Source: Sporisorium sorghi
Lineage: Eukaryota; Basidiomycota; Ustilaginomycetes; Ustilaginales; Ustilaginaceae
Length of the DNA: 64,000 nt
Assembly: GCA_023212695.1 (NCBI GenBank)
Contig: JALCCG010000068.1
Coordinates: 1-64,000 of the forward strand
Direction of reading: 5' to 3'
The notes below the pieces were generated by a model that searched no databases, was not told the DNA's origin, and saw nothing but the letters and a program-made list of their open reading frames with translations. A program made the position numbers and the translations under genes. Shown in pieces: positions 28,975 through 38,800 of this stretch (its first letter is position 1; the number at the start of each line of letters is the position of its first letter).

Positions 28975-31170
28975 ATGTCCGACTTTGGCCTGCTGCGATC
29001 TCCACTGACGCCTTCCAACAACTCGATCAACCGCGCCAGCTCCCCCTCTGGAAATCGTCCCACCACAATGAACCCACACAGTCGCTACTCGCTCGGTAAG
29101 GGCGCTTCCACCGAGCACATGATGCGCCTCGCTCAACAGGGCAACACGCCCCACGACGGCAGCGTTCGCAGCCCCTCCATCGGCGGCGCTGCTGCTATGC
29201 CAGCCGCCACCGGCCCGCGCAACCTCCGTCCCAGCTCCGAAATGCTTCCCAACATGAACCACCACGGCACACCGGAAACCGAAGCCATCGACCGCTGGTT
29301 CGAGGATCTGCAGCACTACGAAGCTACGCTCGAAGAGATGGCCGCTGCCTCGCTCGATCAGAACTTCAAAGAAGAGCTCAGCGCCATCGAGCAGTGGTTC
29401 CGCGTCCTCTCCGAGGCCGAACGCACCGCCGCGCTCTACAGCCTGCTCCAAGAATCGACGCAGGTCCAGATCCGCTTCTTCATCACCGTCCTCCAGCAGA
29501 TGGCTCGCAGCGACCCCGTCTCGGCCTTGCTCTCGCCCAGCCACCACAACAGCTCCATGGCCGATCAGATGGAAGCCAAGCTGGCCAGCCTCGGCCTCAA
29601 GTCGCCCTCGGCCATGAAGGCGCCCGCCTCGCCCGGCAACCGAGGCTACCGTCAGTCCTCGGACGCTGCCGGCTTCCTCTCGCCCAACGTGGCTGCCATG
29701 TACAGCCCTGGCAACGCCGATGCCGCCTCGACGCTTGCGGCGCAGCGCGCCAAGCTCAAGGCCAACCGCACTTCGGCGCCCGGCACGCTGATTGGAGAGA
29801 GCCGCAACTACTCGGGTGGACAGCTCGATCAGGTGCAGGAGCGCGGCGGCTCGCCCAACCCGCAGCAACAGCAGCAGCGCACGCTCTCGGGCGACCACTC
29901 GCGACCCAAGTCGACCGATCTGAGCAACAACGTCGGACGCTCTCCCCGCGCAAGTGGTCCGCTCGACGACCAGCTCTCGCCCATCAGCGCCACGGGCAAC
30001 TGGTCGAGCATGGTCAACACGCCGCTCGTGCCCATGTTTACCGACAACGACAAGGCCGGCACGGGCGAGGCCAATGTCAACCTCGACTCTGCCGCCGCTC
30101 AGCTGGCCAATCTGCAGCAGCAGCAGCAGCAGCAGCAGCAGCGGCAGCAGCACCTCGGTGGCGGCAACGGCCGCGTCATGGTTGACCCGGACGTGCCCCG
30201 CTACCGTCGCAAGAGCAACCAGAACACGGGCGCCGGCGGCTACGGTCACGGAGCCAACATGTTTGACCAGTCCAGCCCGGGCGTCTCGCCCAACATCGGC
30301 ATGCAGTCTGGCTGGGGTCAGAACGACAACTTTGGTCGCGGCGGCCTCAACGCCGGCCCGAATGCCTTTGGCAACAACAGCAACGGCGGCAACCAGTTCA
30401 ACATCCCACCCATGAGCCCCAACGCGCTTGCAGGCCTGCAGAGTCCGTCGGGCGGTCTGGCCAACCCGCTCAACCTGCAAATGATGAACATGATGGCTGC
30501 GATGGGCGGACTCAACCTGAACAACATGAACGGCGCGCAGCTGCTCGCCATGCAGCAGCAGCTGTTGCAGAACCAGCAGACCCTGTCGGTGCTTGCTCAG
30601 CAGCAGCAGATGCAACAACAGCAGCAGCAGCACGGTCGCAACCTTCGCGCGTTCGGCGGAGGAGCGCTGTCGCCTGGGATTGGAGGTCAAGCGGGCCGCA
30701 AGAGTCCAAGCACCGGTACCTCGCCTTCCGGTCGATCTGCAGCGCTGCCCGGCTCGACTGCTGGTGGCAGCAGCAGCGGCGGAGCCGCGGGTGGAGGTGC
30801 CAATGCGGCGGGAGGCGAGGAAGAGATCGCGGATCTGGCTACGCTCAACGATGTGCCCGCTTGGCTGCGCCAACTGCGTCTGCACAAGTATACCCCGAAC
30901 TTTGAGACGAGCCATTGGAAGGAGATGGTGCTGATGGACGACAAGCAGCTCGAGGACAAGGGCGTGGCGGCGCTGGGAGCGCGACGCAAGATGCTCAAGA
31001 CGTTTGAGCTGGTGCGTAAAAAATACGGCATCAAGATGGACGGCGAAGACGAGCCCGGCTCGGGTGTACCGGGCAGCCACAACGACAAGGCAGCCGAGGG
31101 CGACGAGGCGGGCGAGTCCAACGATGCGCAGGAGGTGGACCGCGAGCTGGGTGGTGCTGCTTCCAAGTGA
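28975..31170 (+). CDS. VTS1: VTS1/Smaug-type SAM-domain RNA-binding protein
   Basis: 731 residues from the ATG at 28975. Vts1 binds Smaug-recognition hairpins in mRNAs through its SAM domain and recruits Ccr4-Not for decay. The C-terminal SAM domain is at about 625-688: VPAWLRQLRLHKYTPNF, then LDDKQLE-like MDDKQLEDKGV and ALGARRKMLKTFELVRKKYG. The N-terminal conserved fungal Vts1 region at about 104-190 has IDRWFEDLQHYEATLEEMA and AERTAALYSLLQESTQVQIR. Between them are Ser/Pro/Asn-rich linkers and polyglutamine runs at about 380-393 and 523-560. An upstream in-frame ATG (28891) would add 28 residues but falls in the proposed UTR intron. A 794-codon antisense frame here is a shadow. Confidence 0.9.
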   Translation: MSDFGLLRSPLTPSNNSINRASSPSGNRPTTMNPHSRYSLGKGASTEHMMRLAQQGNTPHDGSVRSPSIGGAAAMPAATGPRNLRPSSEMLPNMNHHGTPETEAIDRWFEDLQHYEATLEEMAAASLDQNFKEELSAIEQWFRVLSEAERTAALYSLLQESTQVQIRFFITVLQQMARSDPVSALLSPSHHNSSMADQMEAKLASLGLKSPSAMKAPASPGNRGYRQSSDAAGFLSPNVAAMYSPGNADAASTLAAQRAKLKANRTSAPGTLIGESRNYSGGQLDQVQERGGSPNPQQQQQRTLSGDHSRPKSTDLSNNVGRSPRASGPLDDQLSPISATGNWSSMVNTPLVPMFTDNDKAGTGEANVNLDSAAAQLANLQQQQQQQQQRQQHLGGGNGRVMVDPDVPRYRRKSNQNTGAGGYGHGANMFDQSSPGVSPNIGMQSGWGQNDNFGRGGLNAGPNAFGNNSNGGNQFNIPPMSPNALAGLQSPSGGLANPLNLQMMNMMAAMGGLNLNNMNGAQLLAMQQQLLQNQQTLSVLAQQQQMQQQQQQHGRNLRAFGGGALSPGIGGQAGRKSPSTGTSPSGRSAALPGSTAGGSSSGGAAGGGANAAGGEEEIADLATLNDVPAWLRQLRLHKYTPNFETSHWKEMVLMDDKQLEDKGVAALGARRKMLKTFELVRKKYGIKMDGEDEPGSGVPGSHNDKAAEGDEAGESNDAQEVDRELGGAASK
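30114..30151 (+). repeat. In-frame CAG tract (polyglutamine) in VTS1-like gene
   Basis: CAG repeats interrupted once by CGG encode about twelve glutamines. Length polymorphism between strains is expected. Confidence 0.85.
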
Positions 31171-32891
31171 TAAGTCGGTCGCGCTCTGCTCTTGCCAATC
31201 CCCCTTCTTTCTCTTTCTTTCTTCTGATTCGTGTATATCTCGCATTGCCATTTCAGTGTGTCTTCTGTTCCTACATTAGCTTTGAGTGTCTCAATCTGGC
31301 TGCGTCTTGGGTCTTTCGAGAAGATGGTGTCGGAAAAGATTGAGCGAGCAAGCTGATCACGTGACGCCACTACGCGCCGAAAAAAAAAAAAAAAAAGCAA
31401 GTTAACACCAGAGAGAGAGCAACACGGAATTGCAGCAGCTCTGCCTTTTCTCGCTCAGCTTGAGGCAAAGCGCGCGCTGACGCTGCAGTCTGAGAGAGCA
31501 ACACCCGGCGAGCTCGGATGCTTCTTGTGCTTGAGCGGGAGATTGAGCAACACAGACTCCCGAGCCATGCAAAGTTGTCAACCCTGACGTGACACTCGAG
31601 GTCGAGGACAGGAGCAGGCAAGCACATGGCCTCCTCGCCCTTGCAGCTTGCATGATCGTCTTGCTCACCATCACCATCATCTCCACCGTCTACCGTATCG
31701 CGATTTTTGGTCTAGCACATCCACCACCTAGACTCGCTAGTGCCAGTATACGACCCTTAGAAGGCTATCCGACATTGGCTTCTGCCGACACACTTACATA
31801 CTCGCCTTGAGCCGTACAGCCTTTTGCCGCTAAACTGACGACACTATCACACGACGCTTGTACATCACACTTGCTACGACCTTTTACGCACACCTAGTGA
31901 TCACGACGCACGCCAAACTCTGTACGACTTGCTCAAATCGCTGTAGACAATCGTAAGTATCCGCACTCCCCGTTCCGCAATCGTCGCAGCACCCGAGAAG
32001 AGCAGGAGAGCGTTTAGGACCGTCCTTTCGACGACTCAGCCTTGACGCATAAGAGCAAGGCCGAAGACTCAGCGAGGCTGCACTGTCTGTAGCATCAGCG
32101 AGGTCTCGCTCGCCGCGCATGACGAGTTGGAAAAGGCGCGCGTCCTTCTGCAAGCACAATCAACACAGGCAGATGCAGCAGACACGCACCGCTCGCTCGC
32201 TCGCTCTCTCGCTCTGCACTCAGACCAGAGTCCAACACGCAACAGCAGAGTCGCAGAGGAGAGTCTAATTTTGGTCTGGCGACACGCGCGTCTCTGCAAA
32301 AGAGAGTGGGCAAGGAAAGGGGAATTTCTCTTTTTCCGAATTTCCCCTCGCTCGACAGAAGTGCAGCAGAGCACACGGCTCTGGACGCACGCAACACAAG
32401 CAGCGGCTGGCTAAGAGACCCTCTTCTTGCGCCGCAGGAGTGTTTTTCCTCCTCGACACGCGCGTGCAGCGATTTCTCTCTCTCTCTCTCTCTCTCTTTC
32501 GCCTTCTGTTGGTTTCAGATTGGTCGGATGGCATGCCCGACGCCTGTCCTCCTCTGATCGTCACGACCACCACCACACCACAGTCGGCTTCTCCTTTTCC
32601 CGTCTCACCTTCGCTTCTGCTCTTCCGACGGATCGTTCTCAGGCTTCGGACCCCTGCCGCTCGTAGATTGCAGCACTTGCCTCGAGCTTGGGATTGCGAG
32701 TGGCTGCGGCATCTTTCTCCTTCTGCGGCCAGATTCGCTTCTCCTCGTCGTTTCATATCTCTGACATTCGACTTGATAACTCCTTTTTCTGCCACTCAGC
32801 TCCCTACCACATTCAGTAGCGACCAGCCGAACAGCAGTAGCACTACTATCCCACCTCGCAGCGGCTCGAGCCGCATCCTTCCTTCACCACA
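31171..32891. other. VTS1-like to NUM1-like intergenic region
   Basis: About 1.7 kb without a supported gene. It holds a run of 17 A at about 31380-31396, CGCTCGCTCGCT-type repeats near 32187-32212 and a (CT)12 tract at 32475-32498. A nine-codon upstream ORF (ATG at 32528, TGA at 32555-32557) lies in the presumed leader of the next gene. Confidence 0.6.
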
Positions 32892-35800
32892 ATGGATCCA
32901 TCAGGCCCGGACGGCAGCTCGGAGGGCCTCTTTGAAGGCAACCTCCCGCCTTCACCATCGCCGGCCTCGAGGCTCACCTATCCCGCATCGCCCAAGGACA
33001 TGCCCACATCCTCGCACCTCGCCTTCCGTCCACCGCCTCGTCCAGGCTCCTCCATGAGAAAGGGCAGGAAGAGCGACTTCAACACTCCCGCTCCTCCACC
33101 CCTTCCCACCGCACCCATGCCCACCTACGAACACAGGCCGCTCACCGACAGCACCAACTTTGGTTCGCATCACAACAGGCTCAGCGATGCCAACCTGCTC
33201 TCCTCGCCTTCGCGTTCCACATCGCGCTCCGGTGCCTCGGGGCAGACCAGCCGTCCCTCTTCGCAGAACGGCAAGACGGTCGATCTCACACGCTCCGTGC
33301 GCGAACGTCTGCAGGTGCTGCGCGAGGAGAACGAGACCCAGGTCAACTCGGCCGGTCTCCTCGGTCAAGGCTTGCTTGGCCTGCGCACCAAGATCGAATC
33401 TCTCATGGACGAGCTTGCCGAAGAGCTCAGCGCAGCCGAGGATCACTCCGAAGACAGCCATGGCGACAAACCGGCCAATGCGAGGATTCGCGACCTCAGC
33501 GAACGCATCGAAGCCGAGATCGAAGACCTCGAGATGCAAAAGCAAAAGCTCTTCTCCGACATTACCGTTCACAGCGTCGAGGTCGCCAGTGGCAATCTCG
33601 CAGACACTTCCATGTTCAGCCTCTCCGAGACGCCTTCCAAAGCAAGCCGTGTCGCAGATGCGATCCGCAACCTCACCGCCACTCCGGGCAAGTCACCTGC
33701 TGCGCCAACAGGCACCACACCGCGCCAAACCGATCGACGCAGCCGCAACGCCGCCGCACGCCAGGCCAAGGCCGATACCGACCTCATCAATGAAATCCAA
33801 GCCGGTCTTGTCCAAGAGGTGCGCCGCCTCCAAGGCCTGCTCAAGGAGCGCGACGATCAGCGCGTCTCGCTCGAACGCTCGCATGCCGAGCTCGAAAAGC
33901 AGCTCGACCAGTACAAGCCCCGTGTCATCCAGATGACCGAGACCGAAGACGCACTCAAGCAAGAGAACTGGGACCTCAACGTCTCCAAACAGAACCTCGA
34001 GGAGCAGCTCAGCGAGATCAAGTCGACGCTCAAGAAGGCTGAGCTCGACAATCTCCGGCTCAACAAAGAGATTGGCAAAGCGCGAGAGACGGTCGACTCG
34101 CAGCGACTCCAGATCGATGGTCACGTCGCCGAGATCGAGCGCCTCAACAAGACGCGCGAGACCGAGATCGCCCTCGCCAGAAGAGAGCGCGCAGGCATGC
34201 AGCGCGACGTTTCCGACCTGCAGAGCGAGCTGCAAAAGCTCCGCAACCAGCAGCTCCACGAGCAGACCGCTGTCTCGCGCAGCGTCTCGCACAGCTTCAT
34301 GTCGGACGCCGCCAACGACGAGAATGCAGATGCAGATGCGTTGGCTGCTCGCCTGCGGGCTGCCTCTGGCGAAGCTCCTCGCTCGCCAGGCGACTCGATC
34401 TACTCGGCCGACGGCGCCGTCCTCTCGCCCCTGGGCAACCGTCTCGGACGCGACAAGGAGACGCAGGACCTGCGCGCCAAGCTCGCCCTCGCCCAGCGCA
34501 AGGCTGGCAAGGATGCTGCCGAGAAGCGACGCGTGCGCGAGAAGAACGCCGAGCTCGCCAAGCTGCTCGTCAAGGCCGGCGTCAAAGTGCCCCAAGGTCT
34601 CGACGACGATGCCGAGACCAGCGAGGACGAGGAGCTGCACTGGCTCGACGAGAACGAAGCCCACAGTCCGTCGGCCAAACGACTCTCGCACATCCGCGTC
34701 AGCCGTCCCGCGTCGATGCGACCCCGACTCGGTCGCAAGATGGGCACGGTCTCGAGCAACTCGACCGACTCGATCATTGAATACGCAGAGTTCGAAGACG
34801 ACTCGAACACACGCACGCCCGCAGCACCGGACGATGCCTCGCCGTCGCGCGCCAGTCTTGACGGCATGGACCCGGCGTTTGCCGACATTGATCGTGCCGA
34901 CCCTGCCAATGTCAGCGTCGATAGTGCAGCATCCCGCAACGCTCCTCGAGGCCATCGCTCTCGTCCCTCCATCGGCAGCAGCCCGCTCGCTCGCAATGCG
35001 CTCTTGCCGCAGGAAGCCGATGAGCAAGAGAGCCCATCGTCGCAGCGTGTTCTGCCCAAGGGCGGACGACGCAGCGGTGCTACTGTCCGTCCCGCTTCGG
35101 CTGTCTTTGAGCCGAGCGCTCTCGGTAGCGAGCTCGGTGGTCTGGCTGCTGAGCTGGAAGCACAGGCTGGAGCTCCAGAGCTGTTCGAGGCCAGCATGCA
35201 GACTGACGAAATGCCCGATCTCGTGGCGCCAGCGTTGGCCAAGCGAGACGAGCAGCACAAGGCTGCGATCGAGTCGATCCACAAGGAGCACGCCAGCGTC
35301 ATTGAGAGCATTCACGCTGAACACGCTGCCAAGATTTCGACGTTGCAGGGTCAACACGCCGAAGCCATCGACACGCTCAAGAAGAAGTACGATAACGAGA
35401 TCGACGCGCTCTCTGCCTGCCACGAGAAGAGCTTGACCGCAAAGGACGAGAGTCACGCTGCCGCTCTGGAGTCTGCCTTGGCCGAACGCGCCAAGGTCCA
35501 CGACGCTGCTATTGCAGAGGCCCGTTCGCGCCATTCGCGCGCGCTCGCCGAGCAAGTGGCCGCTTCGAGCGCCGCTCTGGCTGCTGCTGTCGCATCCCAC
35601 AAGACCTCGACGGAAGACTTTGAGCGCAAGGTCAAGGAGGAGAAGGAGCTCAAGGAAGCCTCGCACACCTTTGCCCTCTCTCAGAAAGATCGCCAGCACA
35701 AGGAGACGCTCGATGCTCTGGAGGCCTCGCACGCAGAAGCGTTGCAGGACCTGCGCAACGAGCACCAGCAACTGCTTGCTATCCGCGAAAAGGCTCTCGA

Positions 35801-38800
35801 GGAAGCCGATGCACAGCTCGCCGAGCGTGAGAGAGCGAGCAACGAGCTCATCGCCTCGCACGCTGCCGAGGTGGCCTCGCTCAAGCAACAGCATCAAGAT
35901 GCGCTTGCCCAGCACGACAAGGCCATCAAGGAGCTCTCTGAGTTGCATGCCTCAGCGGTAGCTGCTCTGCAAGAGCGTCATCGTGAAGAAGTGGCCAAGC
36001 ACCAGGACTCGAACAGGGATCTCGCTGCAAGCCATGCTTCCGAGCTGGCCACGCTCCAGGATGGTCACCGTGCCAAGCTTGACGAGCATGAGAAATCCGT
36101 CAAGGAGCTGTCCGCATCGCACGTTGCCGCCGTCGCTGCTCTGGAACAAGGTCATCGCCAGGCACTCGCGACTCGCGATGCCGAGTTGGAGAGCGCAAAG
36201 AAGGAGCTCGACGTGCGCAGCAAGGAGCTCGACGCCCGCAACCAGGAGCTCGCGACGCGTACTCAAGAGCTCAACAGCGCCAAGGCAGAGATCGACGAGC
36301 TGCAAAAGAGCATCGCCTCGCTGCGCGCAGAGACAGGCCAGCTCAAGCAGCAGCTCGCCGAGCTTCAAAAGTCACACACGGCTGCTGAGCGAGAGCTTTC
36401 AGAGACCAAGTCGAGCCTCGACATGGTCAACGAAAAGGTGCGAAGGCAGGAGGAAACGGCTCGCGAGCTTTCTCGCCAGCGCGAGGCTGAGGCCACCGCT
36501 GCAGCAGCTGCTGTCGCTGCTCGATCCGAAGCGCTCACTGCCACAGAAGCGCAGAAGGAGCAGTTCGAGGCGGCCCACGCGGTTGCTGTGGCTCAGAAGG
36601 AGCGTCAGCATCAGGACGCCGTTAAGGAGCTCGAAGATCGACACGCCACCGCCGTTGCCTCGATCCGTGCCGAGCACAAGCAGGCTCTCGAGAGCCGAGA
36701 CGAGGCTGTTCACACGCACAAACAGCTCGTGGCGCAGCGAGAGCAAGAGCTGGACGCAAAGCGCACCGAGCTGCAAAAGGCAGTTGCTCAAGTGCAGTCG
36801 CTCGAACAGCAGCTCGTCCGTGAGCGAGAGCAGGCGTCGGAGCAACAGCGCGACGAGGTCGACAAGGTGCAAGCCCAGGTCAAGACACTCGAGGAGCAGC
36901 TCGTCGCCGAGAGGGAGCGTGCTCTGCAGCAGCAGCAAACCGAAGTGCAAAAGGTGCAAGCGCAAGTGCGCCAGCTCGAGGAGCAGCTCGCCAGCGAACG
37001 AGGCCTTGCGCTGCAACAGCAGAGCACCGAGGCTCAAAAGGTGCAAGCTCGAGTCCAGTCTCTGGAGCAGCAGCTTATCGATGAGCGTCAACGTGCTCTG
37101 GAAGAGCAGCGTAGCGAAGTCGCCAAGGTTCAGGTGCAGGTGCAGGCGCTCGAGCAGCAGATCGTCAAGCTGCAAGAAGACGCCAACACCTCGCAGCAGT
37201 CTCGCTCGATGGCAGAGACCAACCTGAAACAGGCTCAAACTGACCACTCGGCTCTGCAGAAGCAACACGACGAGGTCAAGGCGACGGTTGCTTCTTTGCA
37301 ATCCAAGGTCCGCTATCTCGAGTCGTCGATCGCTGCTCAGCGCTCGTCCACCGAACAGAACCGTCTGGCCTCGGACAAGGGGCTGCAGACCATTCAATCG
37401 GCGCTCAACACGGCGCAGAAGAAGGTGCGCGAGCAAGAGGCCACGATCGCAAAAGCCGAGGCTGCTGCCGCCGCTGCCCTCGCTACTGCTGCTGCGGCCG
37501 AGGCACAGCTTCTGGCCAAGAACGAAGCTGTGACTGACACCGAAAACGAAGGCGATGATTTCAAGGACGCGGTCGAGGCAACGGATGCTGCAGCAACCGA
37601 AGCCGACGAAGCTGCTGCCTCTCCCAAAGCTCCTGCCGTCGAGATGAAGGAGTCGTCTTGTCAGACCGATGACGAAGCGTGGCAGCTGTTCCAACAGCAA
37701 CGCCAACAACAGGCTCTCGCAGCAGCGGCCGTGCTGCAGCCCACGAGCGAGAGCCTGGCTGCTCAGAACAACCTCATCACTCTGGGCGGAGCGAGGAGCG
37801 CCAACCGTGCTCGCGACTCGGTCGGTACGTTTGGAGGTGACCGGGCATCATCGCCTGCCACCGTGCTCTACGGCGCCGACGCCTTCAGCAGTCACAACCA
37901 GAGCCGCAGGCCTTCCGCCGACTCGACCTGGTCGCGTCACACGGACCGGGCTGCGTCCGAGGCCATTCCGTCGGTGCCTCCGCTGCCAGACAAGACCAAG
38001 GCGCCCATCATGTCGATGCCGCCACCGCCCTCGATGCCTCCTCCGTCGTCGCTCAAGAGGAACCAAGCTCCGCCACGACCCACGTCGCCTCCTCCGGCTG
38101 ACCTGCTCACACGCGCCCAGCAGATCCACCTGCAGGTGCCGCCTGGCTCCAGCGAGCACCCTCGTTCCGTCTCGCGAGCCTCTGGCCGTAGCGGACCGCC
38201 GCCGAGCGCGTATCCGTCGAGCAGCCGCGCGCGCCAGCAGAGCTCTGGCACGGGCAGCCTGCGTTCGCGCACCTACTCGAACGACTCGACCAACCCGCAG
38301 CCGCTGGATGGCAGCATCTACGCCAACCTGACGTCGGGACGCAAGAGCATCAGCTCGCGCAAGTCGGTGGCTCGACGACCTGCTGCGGGACCGCGCCAGT
38401 CGTCGGCCGCCTCGTTTGTGTCGGATGTCACTTCCGAGGTCAGCCGTCGTCTGTCGATGATGTCGTCTGCTGCCTCGGACGCCGATGCCGGTGACGAGAC
38501 GTTTGTCGTACGCGGACCAGGTGCAGCTGGTGGCAAGGCGGGCCAGCGCGGCCTGGCAGGGTTCGGCGCCGACTCGACCGACCCTGCGATCATCCACGCC
38601 ATCACGCAAACCATGATTGGCGAGTACATGTACAAGTACACGCGCAAATCGATGGGACGCGGCGGCCATTCCGACAAGCGCCATCGTCGCTACTTCTGGC
38701 TGCACCCGTACACCAAGATGCTGTACTGGACCATCAGCGATCCTGGTGGAGCCAAGGTATCGGAGGGCACGAGCAAGAGCGCTCCGATCGAGGGTGTGCG

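Noticed and set aside
28867..31251. 794-codon minus-strand frame
   Set aside because: Antisense to the VTS1-like gene, with long leucine runs opposite the CAG tract and no recognisable domain.
33693..35948. 751-codon minus-strand frame
   Set aside because: Antisense to the coiled coil of the NUM1-like gene; low-complexity Leu/Arg/Val.
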